Counted from the first letter of the stretch, positions 52,730 through 62,480 are shown. The stretch: 64,000 nucleotides of DNA from Alteromonas_E sp965248545 (GCA_965248545.1 OZ252110.1:3844001-3908000), one strand, 5' to 3'. A program made the numbers and translations. Notes: generated by a model from the sequence alone, not told the origin.

Positions 52730-53587
52730 ATGTCACTTGTCCACACAACCATAACGCATTTTCAACGTGATCAGATAGAGATAATGCAAGTTGAAAATCA
52801 GCATGCCCTGCTACAAATAAGTCTATTCGCAGGACATATCTTGTCCTTCATACCAAAGCATGACGGTAGAGAACGATTATGGATCAGTGACAAGGCCAAA
52901 TACGATGGATTTACCCCCATTCGCGGTGGCATTCCGATCTGCTGGCCGTGGTTTGGTGCGGCGCCAGAGCAACTGGCCACACGTTTTGGTGCGCTTCCCT
53001 CTCACGGTATTGTTCGAACGTGTGATTGGCAAGTATCTGATTTAATTGAAACGCCCGAAGACACACAGATCTCACTATCACCTAACATTGCGAAAACGTT
53101 TAATGATTTAACTTCGCTTAGCGTCGAACTTCACATTGTTGTGGGCAAGCAACTATCGGTCAGTATAAAAACGACTAACCCTTCGCGAGAACCATTACCG
53201 TTTTTTGCGGCCTTGCACAGTTATTTCGCGGTACGTGACATTAACCAAACTGAGATTATCGGTATCCAGCGAGATTACGCAGATAAGCTCAAAGCTGGTT
53301 CCATCCACCCGGCACCCAATCCCTACAAAATTAGTGAAGAAGTTGACCGGGTCCATCTCGGCGAGACCCCACAAATATCCATCGCCTTTCAGGGTTCGGT
53401 TACCAGTGTTCAATCAACGGGTAGCGATAGCACCGTTGTATGGAACCCTTGGCAGCGACGCAGTAACGAAATAGCGGATATGCTTGATGATGGTTACAAA
53501 ACTATGCTGTGCATCGAAACAGCCCGAACACAGTCAAACATGCTCCCCCCCGCCACGACTCACACACTGACCCAAACGATTGGTTAA
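52730..53587 (+). CDS. yeaD: D-hexose-6-phosphate mutarotase (YeaD-like)
   Basis: This 285-residue aldose-1-epimerase-fold protein resembles YeaD, which interconverts anomers of glucose 6-phosphate. Features are RGGIPICWPWFG, SHGIVRTCDW, and the catalytic His and Glu in LHSYFAV and MLCIETA. YeaD follows gapA in E. coli too, so the pair is conserved. A GAGGA site precedes the ATG. Confidence 0.94.
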   Translation: MSLVHTTITHFQRDQIEIMQVENQHALLQISLFAGHILSFIPKHDGRERLWISDKAKYDGFTPIRGGIPICWPWFGAAPEQLATRFGALPSHGIVRTCDWQVSDLIETPEDTQISLSPNIAKTFNDLTSLSVELHIVVGKQLSVSIKTTNPSREPLPFFAALHSYFAVRDINQTEIIGIQRDYADKLKAGSIHPAPNPYKISEEVDRVHLGETPQISIAFQGSVTSVQSTGSDSTVVWNPWQRRSNEIADMLDDGYKTMLCIETARTQSNMLPPATTHTLTQTIG

Positions 53588-53714
53588 GCAGGTGTAATTT
53601 CCCCTTTCATACGTGCTACTGACAATTTTATCGGGATATTTTCTACGAGATTCTCGCGCATTAGGGCCTTGAATATCAGCTGAACGTGCGCCATTTTACG
53701 CATAGACATAAAAC

Positions 53715-54038
53715 ATGAGTGTAAACATGACAGAAAAGAGCAATGTCGAACAAAGCCGAATTGATAGCTACCTAAAGAATGTGGATAAACGTATCTTAAT
53801 CCGCAAGATTGCTTGGATTATTTGTCTGGGCTTATTCGTGCTTAGTACCGGTATTTTGATCGCTTCTATTACCGGAGAAGGCGAAGTGCTTCTGATTGAC
53901 GTCGGTCGTTTGTTTTTATACGGACTGCCACTGGTGTTAATGACTCGAGACAAGCGCAAGCTCATCAATAAAGACATGAGGCACCCCAGACGAACTGAAA
54001 TAGCAAGTGCCGCGCTAGCATTTCTGAATAGCGAATAA
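53715..54038 (+). CDS. Hypothetical two-helix membrane protein
   Basis: I do not recognise this family. The 107-residue protein has a charged N-terminus (EQSRIDSYLKNVDKRILIRK), two hydrophobic helices (about 32-50 and 62-75) and a basic C-terminal tail (TRDKRKLINKDMRHPRRTEI). It is followed directly by a bidirectional terminator shared with eda. No close ribosome site is visible; an internal ATG four codons in is also possible. Confidence 0.6.
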   Translation: MSVNMTEKSNVEQSRIDSYLKNVDKRILIRKIAWIICLGLFVLSTGILIASITGEGEVLLIDVGRLFLYGLPLVLMTRDKRKLINKDMRHPRRTEIASAALAFLNSE

Positions 54039-54066
54039 AAAGCCGGCGCAATTCGGCCGGCTTTTT
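54037..54066. terminator. Bidirectional terminator between the membrane protein gene and eda
   Basis: AAAAAGCCGGC and GCCGGCTTTTT form a strong stem; its start overlaps the stop of the plus-strand gene. It lies 17 bases from the eda stop and ends both transcripts. Confidence 0.9.
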
Positions 54067-54082
54067 ACAAGTAAATGGCTAT

Positions 54083-54727
54083 TTAGTTAGCAGCTTCAGC
54101 GATTGCGGCCTTTGCCAAATCGGTGATTTTATTCCAATCACCGTTGCGGATAGCATCGTCTGGCGCCAACCAAGAACCACCCACACATTGGACGTTGGAC
54201 AAGCTCAAGTATTCAGTAAAATTCGCAGGGCCAATGCCGCCGGTTGGACAAAACGTAATTTCGGGGAACGGCCCTCCAATTGATTTCAGTGCTTTTACAC
54301 CGCCTGAAGCTTCAGCTGGGAAGAATTTCAAATGAGTGTATCCAGCATCTTTGGCTTTCATCAAATCCGAAATCGAAGAAATACCCGGTATTAATGGGAT
54401 TCCTCCACTTGCACCTGCTGCGAGCAAGTCAGCAGTCATGCCCGGACTAATCGCAAATTTGGCCCCGGCTTCAGTCACTTCTTTTAACTGCTGTGCATTG
54501 GTCACTGTCCCGGCACCGATAATAGCCTCAGGTACGTTCTCTGCTATCGTTTTAATAACCGCTAGGGCTGCAGGTGTTCTTAACGTTACCTCCAACACCT
54601 TAATACCACCCGCAATTAACGCTTTTGCAAGCGGGATCGCATGCTCAACCTCGTGGATAACAAGAACCGGTACCACTGGTCCGGCAGCAAAAATCTCAGC
54701 TGGAGAAGTTTTCCATTGATTCATCAT
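54083..54727 (-). CDS. eda: KDPG/KHG aldolase
   Basis: Eda cleaves 2-keto-3-deoxy-6-phosphogluconate to pyruvate and glyceraldehyde 3-phosphate, the final Entner-Doudoroff step. The 214-residue TIM barrel has VTLRTPAAL, GAGTVTN, the Schiff-base Lys in KFFPAEASGG and CPTGGIGPANF. Its start overlaps the glk stop by four bases, so translation is coupled. It is last in the zwf-pgl-edd-glk-eda operon. Confidence 0.97.
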   Translation of the reverse strand: MMNQWKTSPAEIFAAGPVVPVLVIHEVEHAIPLAKALIAGGIKVLEVTLRTPAALAVIKTIAENVPEAIIGAGTVTNAQQLKEVTEAGAKFAISPGMTADLLAAGASGGIPLIPGISSISDLMKAKDAGYTHLKFFPAEASGGVKALKSIGGPFPEITFCPTGGIGPANFTEYLSLSNVQCVGGSWLAPDDAIRNGDWNKITDLAKAAIAEAAN

Positions 54728-55683
54728 GCATTTACGCTCGCTGTATGTTGTTTCAAATATGCTGCAGCGCCTAACAAACCGTGGTCGGGCTCAGCTATTA
54801 AATAAGTTGGAATGGGTTTTACGTAGTCAGCAAACTGACCTTTGTCTTCGAAGCACGTTCTAAAATCACTGTTTTGCAAAATTTCAATAATTCTCAGTGC
54901 GATGCCACCGCCGATGAATACACCGCCAGTGGTTGCTAAATTGAGTGCTAAATTGCCGGCAAAATTGCCTAAAATTCGACAAAACTGTTCGACCGCTTGG
55001 CGGCTAATTTCACAGTCACCGCTCATCGCTGCAGTCGTGACTTCAGCCGCCTCGGTAAATACTGCTTGGTGCCCCTGGTGTTGAGCTAAGGCTCGGTAAA
55101 TATTGACGATGCCGCGGCCGGACATTACCTCCTCAGCAGACGCTCTGCCATGGATTGAAACCAGATAACGCCAAATAACAATATCCGTCTCGTCGCATGG
55201 CGCGAAATCCACGTGGCCACCTTCGCCATCCAAAGTCTGCCAACCACTCGCCGTCATTGTCATGTGCTCAACCCCAAGGCCTGTGCCAGGACCAAACACA
55301 GCAATATTGCCCTCAACTTCGCGAGTACCCTCACCCAATTGAATTAATTGGGTCGGCTGTAACCCGGGCAAAGAATGGGCCACGGCAGTGAAGTCGTTTA
55401 TCACCCCAAGCCATGACAAACCGAGTTCCTGTTGTAGCGCTTGTTTTGAAAACGCCCAGGAATGATTGGTCATCTTGACCCAATCGTGATTCGTTGGGCA
55501 TGCAATGGCAATACAACCGACATCAAACGAGGCAATACCGACTTGTTGCTGGAAATGTCGAATCGCATCCCCAATCGTGGCAAAGTCATTGCACAAGTAT
55601 TTTTCGATTCGCACCAATTCGCCTTGGTCTTGCACTGCGAGGCGAATATTCGTACCGCCGACATCAGCGACAAAAGCTTTCAT
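54724..55683 (-). CDS. glk: Glucokinase
   Basis: Glk phosphorylates free glucose to glucose 6-phosphate, the substrate of Zwf. The 319-residue protein is of the proteobacterial Glk family. ATP and phosphate loops are DVGGTNIRLAV and FGPGTGLGV; the sugar site is INDFTAVAHSLPGL and DGEGGHVDFAP. It lies six bases after edd and overlaps eda. Confidence 0.96.
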   Translation of the reverse strand: MKAFVADVGGTNIRLAVQDQGELVRIEKYLCNDFATIGDAIRHFQQQVGIASFDVGCIAIACPTNHDWVKMTNHSWAFSKQALQQELGLSWLGVINDFTAVAHSLPGLQPTQLIQLGEGTREVEGNIAVFGPGTGLGVEHMTMTASGWQTLDGEGGHVDFAPCDETDIVIWRYLVSIHGRASAEEVMSGRGIVNIYRALAQHQGHQAVFTEAAEVTTAAMSGDCEISRQAVEQFCRILGNFAGNLALNLATTGGVFIGGGIALRIIEILQNSDFRTCFEDKGQFADYVKPIPTYLIAEPDHGLLGAAAYLKQHTASVNA

Positions 55684-55689
55684 GTCGTG

Positions 55690-57510
55690 TTATTCCTGCT
55701 CTACAAATAATGAACACGCGCCCTGCTCGGCCCCCGTAAGGGTTGAACGCATACCCGCGAACATCTCGCGACCCATACCGATTTGATGTTGACCAATATT
55801 TGAGGTCTTTGCGTCGCGTTGGGCCAATTCGGCGTCGTCAACGAGTAACGTTAATTCACCTGTTTCACTGTTGATTTCGATCAGGTCACCATTTTGAACT
55901 TTAGCCAGTAAGCCACCTTTATAAGCTTCTGGAGTCACGTGAATCGCAGCGGGAACCTTTCCTGAAGCTCCAGACATACGACCATCCGTTACCAACGCGA
56001 CTTTGTGTCCACGATCTTGTAAAACGCCAAGTGGTGGCGTTAAGCGGTGCAATTCAGGCATGCCAATCGCGGCTGGTCCTTGGAATCGCACGACGACAAT
56101 ACAATCCTTGTCTAGCTCTCCAGCTTGGAACGCTGCGTCCAATTCAAATTGATCTTCAAACACAACGGCTGGCGCTTTTATATGGCAATGCGGCTGGCGT
56201 AATGCAGAGGTTTTGATTACCGCGCGACCTAAGTTTCCAGATAGTACAGACAATCCACCATCGGGTTTGAATGGCTCTTCAACAGATGCCAGCACAGCCT
56301 TGTCAAACGACTCTGTAGGGCCATCACGCCATTCGAGTTCACCGTCATTTAGCACGGGCTCTTTAGTATATTGATCAAGACCTTCACCACATATTGTTTT
56401 CACGTCATTGTGCAACAGGCCTGCGTCGAGTAACTCTTTGAACAATAGGCTCATGCCGCCTGCAGCGGTGAAATGGTTGATATCGGCTGAACCATTCGGG
56501 TAAATACGCGTTAACAGAGGCGTAGCATTCGATAAATCGGAGAAATCATCCCAGTTGACGATGTAGCCTGCTGCGCGAGCAACCGCCACAAGGTGCATGG
56601 TGTGATTTGTAGAGCCTCCTGTTGCCAGTAAGGCAACAAGACCATTAACCAACGCTTTGGCATCTAATACTTCTCCGATTGGCGTATAGTTATCGCCTAG
56701 ATCGGTCAAGCGCGTTACTTGACGCGCCGCCGCTTGTGTCAGCGCATCACGCAGTGGAGTACCTGGATTAACAAACGATGCACCTGGTAGGTGAAGGCCC
56801 ATGACCTCCACAACCAACTGATTACTATTCGCTGTGCCGTAGAAAGTACAGGTGCCAGCTGAATGGTAAGACTGAGACTCAGCTTCAAGTAGTTCCTCTC
56901 GACCCACTTTACCTTCTGCGTAAGCTTGGCGTACACGTGCCTTTTCTTTGTTCGGTAAGCCTGAAGGCATTGGACCAGCAGGTACAAATACGGTTGGTAA
57001 GTGACCGAAACTCAGGCCGCCAAGTAATAACCCAGGTACGATCTTGTCACAGATACCCAGCATCAACGCGCCGTCAAACATATTGTGAGATAGTGCGACT
57101 GCGGCACTCATAGCAATCACATCACGGCTCATTAAGCTCAGATCCATGCCAGGGTTACCTTGTGTAACACCGTCACACATTGCCGGTACACCACCTGCAA
57201 ACTGCGCGACACTCCCTACTTCACCGATGGCTTGCTTTAGAATAGCGGGATAAGTCTCATACGGTTGATGCGCACTCAACATATCGTTATACGACGAAAC
57301 AATCGCAATATTTGCTTTAGTCATGCTGCGTAAATCCGCCTTATCAGACTGATTACACGCGGCAAAACCGTGCGCTAAATTACCACACGACAAAACGCCA
57401 CGATGCGGGCCGTCTCGACGCGCTTTGTCAATTTTTGCTAAATACTCTGCACGTGTCTTCTGACTACGTGCAATTATTCGATCAGTTACATCTTGAATTT
57501 GTGAATTCAT
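55690..57510 (-). CDS. edd: Phosphogluconate dehydratase
   Basis: Edd dehydrates 6-phosphogluconate to KDPG. The 606-residue IlvD/Edd-family [4Fe-4S] enzyme is the E. coli length. Cluster cysteines are in MCDGVTQG and GICDKIVPG, and GTANSNQ and SGNLGRAVIK are typical. It lies nine bases after pgl and six before glk. Confidence 0.97.
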   Translation of the reverse strand: MNSQIQDVTDRIIARSQKTRAEYLAKIDKARRDGPHRGVLSCGNLAHGFAACNQSDKADLRSMTKANIAIVSSYNDMLSAHQPYETYPAILKQAIGEVGSVAQFAGGVPAMCDGVTQGNPGMDLSLMSRDVIAMSAAVALSHNMFDGALMLGICDKIVPGLLLGGLSFGHLPTVFVPAGPMPSGLPNKEKARVRQAYAEGKVGREELLEAESQSYHSAGTCTFYGTANSNQLVVEVMGLHLPGASFVNPGTPLRDALTQAAARQVTRLTDLGDNYTPIGEVLDAKALVNGLVALLATGGSTNHTMHLVAVARAAGYIVNWDDFSDLSNATPLLTRIYPNGSADINHFTAAGGMSLLFKELLDAGLLHNDVKTICGEGLDQYTKEPVLNDGELEWRDGPTESFDKAVLASVEEPFKPDGGLSVLSGNLGRAVIKTSALRQPHCHIKAPAVVFEDQFELDAAFQAGELDKDCIVVVRFQGPAAIGMPELHRLTPPLGVLQDRGHKVALVTDGRMSGASGKVPAAIHVTPEAYKGGLLAKVQNGDLIEINSETGELTLLVDDAELAQRDAKTSNIGQHQIGMGREMFAGMRSTLTGAEQGACSLFVEQE

Positions 57511-57519
57511 TAAACTCTC

Positions 57520-58212
57520 CTAAGGTGCCCACATTAGGGTAACGTCTGCATTATCAACTACAGCTTTGATGGGCTTTTCTTCGGCATTTTTAGTTTGCAG
57601 TGCCTGTTCGAGTACTGACCGCTTCTTGTCGCCTGTTAAGTGTAAAAATATATGCTTCGCTTTGACCAGCGCTGCCAATGTATAGGACATCCGTTGATGC
57701 GGTGCCGTAGTAGGCTGGGTAGCAATAAAAGTAGAAGGATTATCTAGTGCCAATCCCGCTTGAATTTGCGCGCAGCACGGGAAAAGTGATGCAGTGTGTG
57801 CATCTTCACCCATGCCCAGAATTAATACGTCAAAGGGTTGCTTGGGTTGATCGGTAGCGCTGTTCAATTGTGTTACGGCGTCCTGTGCGTCATCGTGCTC
57901 AGTCTTAAGTGCAAAAAATTGTGCGGCAGCAGCTTTACCAACCAATAAATTATCAGTGACTAGCTTTTCGTTACTGGCGTCATGTTGGTTGTCTACCCAA
58001 CGCTCATCTGCAAGCGTGATCGTAACCTTTGACCACGCTAAATCGCGTTGACTCAACGCCTGAAAAAGAGGCAACGGCGTGCTCCCCCCACTTACCACCA
58101 GAGAGGCTTTTCCGTCTCGCGCAATAGCTGATTCTAAAATTGATACGATGGTATCCGCGAAAGATTGATTGAGGTCTTCTCGACTTTCAAAAAGGGTTTG
58201 TTGTAATGACAT
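57520..58212 (-). CDS. pgl: 6-phosphogluconolactonase
   Basis: Pgl (DevB type) hydrolyses 6-phosphogluconolactone. The 230-residue protein shows VVSGGSTPLPLFQAL, TLADERWVD, GMGEDAHTASLFP and HIFLHLTGDKK. It sits nine bases after zwf and nine before edd within the Entner-Doudoroff operon. Confidence 0.96.
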   Translation of the reverse strand: MSLQQTLFESREDLNQSFADTIVSILESAIARDGKASLVVSGGSTPLPLFQALSQRDLAWSKVTITLADERWVDNQHDASNEKLVTDNLLVGKAAAAQFFALKTEHDDAQDAVTQLNSATDQPKQPFDVLILGMGEDAHTASLFPCCAQIQAGLALDNPSTFIATQPTTAPHQRMSYTLAALVKAKHIFLHLTGDKKRSVLEQALQTKNAEEKPIKAVVDNADVTLMWAP

Positions 58213-58221
58213 AAGACCTCT

Positions 58222-59712
58222 TTAGCGCGTTTTAGCGCGACTTTCGTACCATGCTCTATCTGCTCGAGCGAGCAAACCAATCGACGCCACAGGTCCCCAC
58301 GTGCCGGCTTGATAAGGCTCTGGTGGCTCATTGCTACCGTTCCATGCTGCCAGAATGGAATCGACCCAGGTCCACGCCTGCTCAATTTCATCGCGACGAA
58401 CAAACAACGCTTGGTTGCCGCGCATCACTTCCAGTAATAGCTTTTCATAGGCGTCCGCAATGCGGTCGTCTGAAAAGGCCTCTGAGAAACTCAAGTTAAG
58501 TTTGGATTTTTGCAGGTCCATCGAGCCGTGGCTGGCCAAACCAGGAACTTTATTCATTACGGTGATTTCAACGCCTTCATCAGGCTGGAGTCGAATCACG
58601 AGTTTATTCGGTGGTAGATTCGCAAAACTGTCACCAAACAAATTGTGTGGCTGTCGTTTAAAATAAATGACTATCTCGCTGACTTTGGTCGGCATGCGTT
58701 TGCCTGTGCGCAGATAAAACGGCACGCCAGCCCAACGCCAGTTGTCAATTTCAACTTTTAGCGCAACAAACGTCTCTGTGCGACTTTCGGTATTCGCATC
58801 AGGCTCCTCAAGGTACCCGGGTACTTCCTGCCCTTTCACAAAGCCATTGATGTATTGACCACGAACAGTTTTTTGTTGGTAATTCGTCGCGTTAATGGGT
58901 CTGAGAGCTTTAAGGACCTTTAGTTTTTCATCACGTATACTATCTGCATCGAGTGTTGTTGGTGGCTCCATCGCAATCAGACTCAACACTTGCAACAAAT
59001 GGTTTTGGACCATATCCCGCATTTGTCCAGCCTCATCAAAGTAACCCCAACGGCCTTCAATACCAACCGATTCAGCAACGCTGATTTGAACGTGATCAAT
59101 ACAGTTGTGGTCCCAATTAGTCGCAAATATAGAATTGGCAAACCGCAGTGCGATAAGGTTTAGAACCGTTTCTTTGCCTAGGTAATGATCAATCCGATAT
59201 ATCTGTGACTCTTTGAAAAACTCAGCAACCTGATTGTTAATCACACACGATGTTTCTAAGTCATGACCAATCGGTTTTTCAAGCACCACACGTACACTTT
59301 CATCGATTACACCAGCAGCGTTTAAGCCTTTGCAAATGTCGCCGTAAATAGAAGGTGGTGTTGCGAGATAACACACCATGATGCGCTCTGGGTCGACATG
59401 CTCTTTGAAGGCAACGTAGCTATCGCAGTCTTTCATATCGACTTGCACGTAGTCTAACCGCGCTTCAAGACGCTTCCAGGTGTCACTGCACAATGACTCG
59501 CCTGAGAAGTTTTCAATGTTTTGTTTGACTTGTGAAATGTACTCTTTAATAGAGATGTCCTGTCGCGCAACACCAATAATTTTGGTGTCCGGGTGGATAA
59601 GCTCTACTTTTTCAAGCTGATATAAGGATGGCAATAATTTACGGCGTGCCAAATCGCCAAGTGTACCAAATAAGACAAAGTCACAAGGTTCGGACGTACT
59701 TTCAAATACCAT
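58222..59712 (-). CDS. zwf: Glucose-6-phosphate 1-dehydrogenase
   Basis: Zwf oxidises glucose 6-phosphate to the lactone, producing NAD(P)H. The 496-residue protein has GTLGDLARRKLLPSLY (nucleotide site), RIDHYLGKE (catalytic His) and FYLRTGKRMP. It is first in the operon zwf-pgl-edd-glk-eda and divergent from hexR across 263 bases with HexR-like sequences. Carbon entering here can go through Edd/Eda or through Gnd, encoded in the other sugar cluster. Confidence 0.97.
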   Translation of the reverse strand: MVFESTSEPCDFVLFGTLGDLARRKLLPSLYQLEKVELIHPDTKIIGVARQDISIKEYISQVKQNIENFSGESLCSDTWKRLEARLDYVQVDMKDCDSYVAFKEHVDPERIMVCYLATPPSIYGDICKGLNAAGVIDESVRVVLEKPIGHDLETSCVINNQVAEFFKESQIYRIDHYLGKETVLNLIALRFANSIFATNWDHNCIDHVQISVAESVGIEGRWGYFDEAGQMRDMVQNHLLQVLSLIAMEPPTTLDADSIRDEKLKVLKALRPINATNYQQKTVRGQYINGFVKGQEVPGYLEEPDANTESRTETFVALKVEIDNWRWAGVPFYLRTGKRMPTKVSEIVIYFKRQPHNLFGDSFANLPPNKLVIRLQPDEGVEITVMNKVPGLASHGSMDLQKSKLNLSFSEAFSDDRIADAYEKLLLEVMRGNQALFVRRDEIEQAWTWVDSILAAWNGSNEPPEPYQAGTWGPVASIGLLARADRAWYESRAKTR

Positions 59713-59798
59713 GAGTTAACCCTATGTTTAAAGAAGCGCACATTGTTAATTAATTATAGTCGGCGCTGGTCGGCATACGCCAAGTAAACACCAAATGT

Positions 59799-59810
59799 CG
59801 TAATTTTACA
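59799..59810. promoter_or_regulatory. HexR-like half-site pair upstream of zwf
   Basis: On minus the sequence reads TGTAAAATTACG, with TGTAA and TTACG halves and a two-base centre, about 87 bases upstream of the zwf start. The spacing differs from the 15-bp consensus, so it is only a candidate. Confidence 0.35.
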
Positions 59811-59881
59811 ACTTTTTGAGCGGAATTTCGTTTCTAATCCCAACACAAAAACCCAATTCAGTGCAATATTCTGATCATTTT

Positions 59882-59896
59882 TGTTAAAAACTTACA
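59882..59896. promoter_or_regulatory. Weak HexR-like site between zwf and hexR
   Basis: TGTTAA-AAA-CTTACA keeps the 15-bp geometry but differs at three of twelve arm positions. It lies about 80 bases upstream of hexR and could mediate autoregulation. Confidence 0.35.
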
Positions 59897-59975
59897 GGAA
59901 TTGATGTCATTTTGTCCCTGCTTAGTAGTATATTGAGTAAATTCACAACATATATATCCAAATCGCTACTAAATC

Positions 59976-60827
59976 ATGAACATACTTGAACGAATTTCTG
60001 AACATAAAAGCGTATTTAGTAAATCTGAACGAAAAGTCGCAGAAGTCATATTGGCGAACCCCCAGACCGCGATTCATAGCAGCATTGCAACCTTGGCAAA
60101 AATGTCAGATGTGAGTGAACCCACGGTTAATCGGTTTTGTCGGCGCTTGGACACGAAAGGATTCCCAGATTTTAAGTTACATCTAGCTCAGAGCCTGGCG
60201 AACGGCACGCCATACGTGAACCGACATGTAGATGAGAACGATGGGCCCAGTGAGTACACCAACAAAATCTTTGAGTCGACCATGGCATCACTCGAGGTTG
60301 CGCGGCAATCCATTGATATCAATGCAGTTAATCGCGTAGTCGATTTGCTAACCCAAGCACAAAAAATTTCGTTTTTTGGTCTCGGCGCTTCTGCATCTGT
60401 CGCGCATGACGCGTTGAATAAGTTCTTCCGATTCAACGTACCCGTTGTATATTTTGAAGACGTCGTGATGCAACGCATGAGTTGCATGAATTGCAATGAA
60501 GATGATGTTGTTGTGCTCATTTCCCACACCGGCAGAACCAAAAGCCTCGTCGAGATAGCAGGGATTGCACGTGGCAATGATGCAACAGTGGTTGGCATTA
60601 CCTCAAAAGACAGCCCTCTTGCTCAAGAGTGCAACTATGTGCTCTCACTAGAGGTGCCCGAAGATACCGATATGTATATGCCGATGGCTTCTCGCATTGC
60701 TCAATTGACCTTGATTGATATTTTGGCCACTGGCTTCACACTGCGACGCGGTAACAAATTCAGGGAAAACCTTAAGCGTGTAAAGGATACCCTGCGCGGG
60801 TCGCGATACGAGAAACGCGATAACTGA
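59976..60827 (+). CDS. hexR: Transcriptional regulator HexR (RpiR family)
   Basis: HexR represses Entner-Doudoroff and glucose genes and is released by KDPG in studied gammaproteobacteria and Pseudomonas. The 283-residue protein has an N-terminal RpiR helix-turn-helix (residues about 1-77; FSKSERKVAEVIL, MSDVSEPTVNRFCRRL) and a SIS sugar-phosphate domain at about 125-250 (ISFFGLGASASVAHDAL, VVVLISHTGRTKSLVE). It is divergent from zwf and upstream of pyk. HexR-like palindromes occur near pyk, gapA and zwf. Confidence 0.96.
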   Translation: MNILERISEHKSVFSKSERKVAEVILANPQTAIHSSIATLAKMSDVSEPTVNRFCRRLDTKGFPDFKLHLAQSLANGTPYVNRHVDENDGPSEYTNKIFESTMASLEVARQSIDINAVNRVVDLLTQAQKISFFGLGASASVAHDALNKFFRFNVPVVYFEDVVMQRMSCMNCNEDDVVVLISHTGRTKSLVEIAGIARGNDATVVGITSKDSPLAQECNYVLSLEVPEDTDMYMPMASRIAQLTLIDILATGFTLRRGNKFRENLKRVKDTLRGSRYEKRDN

Positions 60828-60904
60828 TCATGCTGGTAGATTGTTACCAATCTGGTACGAGGTGATCGCATTCAAGGAAGTTAGATTGGCTGTTATCACA
60901 TATT

Positions 60905-60919
60905 TGTAATAAAATTACG
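60905..60919. promoter_or_regulatory. HexR-like operator upstream of pyk
   Basis: TGTAAT-AAA-ATTACG matches the HexR consensus TGTAATwwwATTACA at all but the last base. It is 53 bases before the pyk ATG and matches the gapA site at 14 of 15 positions when both are read on the TGTAAT-first strand. Confidence 0.7.
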
Positions 60920-60972
60920 TAAAATAATTCCACAACAGTACAAACGACAGTTATTAATCTTTGGCGGCGAAC

Positions 60973-62409
60973 ATGACAAGACGAACAAAAATACTCGCAA
61001 CACTCGGCCCAGCGACAGACACAATTGAGACAATTGAAGGAATCATTCGCGCGGGTGCAAATGTAGTCCGAATGAACTTCAGCCACGGCAATGCTGATGA
61101 CCACATTCAGCGTGCTGAAAAAGTCCGCCAAGCGGCTCAGAATATAGGTACATACGTCGCCATTTTGGGAGATTTGCAAGGACCTAAAATACGCATTTCA
61201 CGGTTTAAAGACGGTGCTATCAAGCTTAGCAAAGGCGACTCATTTGTATTGGACGCCGAACTCGGCAAAGAAGACGGTACCCAGCAATCAGTAGGTATCG
61301 ACTACAAGGCGCTTCCTCAAGACGTTGGCCCTGGTGATGTTTTGTTACTCGACGATGGCCGCATTCAATTAAAAGTTGAGCGAGTTGAAGGACAAAAGAT
61401 TCACACAATCGTTACTGTTGCAGGAAAATTGTCTAATAACAAAGGAATCAATCGTCAGGGCGGCGGCCTCTCGGCTGAAGCACTAACGGAAAAAGACAAG
61501 CAGGACATATTAACCGCAGCCGAAATTGGTGTGGACTACCTTGCCGTTTCATTTCCTCGCAGCAGTAAAGACTTAAACTATGCACGCGAGTTAGCCCGCC
61601 AAGCAGGCAGTGAAGCCAAAATTTGCGCGAAAGTAGAACGCGCAGAAACGGTTGAGTCGGATTCGGCGATAGACGATATCATTTCCGCGTCAGATGCCGT
61701 TATGGTTGCTCGTGGCGACTTAGGTGTTGAAATAGGTGATGCTGAGCTAGTTGGTGTGCAAAAAAGACTCATCGCACGCTCTCGACAACTTAACAAAGTC
61801 GTCATTACGGCAACCCAAATGATGGAATCGATGATTGATAGCCCGATGCCTACACGAGCGGAAGTTATGGATGTGGCGAACGCCGTTTTGGATGGCACCG
61901 ATGCTGTCATGCTATCAGCAGAGACTGCAGCGGGTAATTTTCCGGTAGAAACCGTTACAGCGATGGCTCGAGTGTGTGAAGGAGCCGAGACGCACCCAAG
62001 TGTAAAAATATCCAAGCACCGCTTAGATGAAGACTTTGCGTCTTGCAGTGAAACGATCGCGATGTCAGCCGTTTATGCCGCCAATCACTTACCCAACATC
62101 AAAGCGATTGTGGGTTTGACGGAAAGCGGTAATACCGTCAAGTTAATGTCTCGTATCACGACTGCTTTGCCGATTATCGCATTGTCTCGACACGTCAATT
62201 CGCTCAATTCAATGACCCTTTACCGCGGCGTTCAACCGGTTTTCTTCGACTCGCGTGACAGCGCACCGGGTCAGCTTAAACAAGACGTTATTAATGTCCT
62301 CAAAGAGCATGGCCTAGTGAAGTCTGGAGACCAGTTCATCATGACCTATGGCGATGAGATGGAAACAGTTGGTGCAACGAATGCGTGTAAGATTGTAACG
62401 GTCAACTAA
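60973..62409 (+). CDS. pyk: Pyruvate kinase II
   Basis: Pyk transfers phosphate from phosphoenolpyruvate to ADP. The protein of about 478 residues resembles E. coli PykA: RRTKILATLGPATD at the start, ICAKVERAETV, MVARGDLGVEIG and TATQMMESM. An in-frame TTG at 60961 lies upstream; the ATG at 60973 gives the family N-terminus. It follows hexR on the same strand with a HexR-like operator between them, so it probably has its own promoter. Confidence 0.97.
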   Translation: MTRRTKILATLGPATDTIETIEGIIRAGANVVRMNFSHGNADDHIQRAEKVRQAAQNIGTYVAILGDLQGPKIRISRFKDGAIKLSKGDSFVLDAELGKEDGTQQSVGIDYKALPQDVGPGDVLLLDDGRIQLKVERVEGQKIHTIVTVAGKLSNNKGINRQGGGLSAEALTEKDKQDILTAAEIGVDYLAVSFPRSSKDLNYARELARQAGSEAKICAKVERAETVESDSAIDDIISASDAVMVARGDLGVEIGDAELVGVQKRLIARSRQLNKVVITATQMMESMIDSPMPTRAEVMDVANAVLDGTDAVMLSAETAAGNFPVETVTAMARVCEGAETHPSVKISKHRLDEDFASCSETIAMSAVYAANHLPNIKAIVGLTESGNTVKLMSRITTALPIIALSRHVNSLNSMTLYRGVQPVFFDSRDSAPGQLKQDVINVLKEHGLVKSGDQFIMTYGDEMETVGATNACKIVTVN

Positions 62410-62450
62410 TTGTTTGATGACGCGCACAAGCACATCAGTGTAGATCAAAC

Positions 62451-62480
62451 AAAAACGCCGCGGTTACCCGCGGCGTTTTT
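62451..62480. terminator. Bidirectional terminator between pyk and the nitroreductase gene
   Basis: AAAAACGCCGCGG and CCGCGGCGTTTTT form a perfect 13-pair stem with a four-base loop, between convergent genes. Confidence 0.92.
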
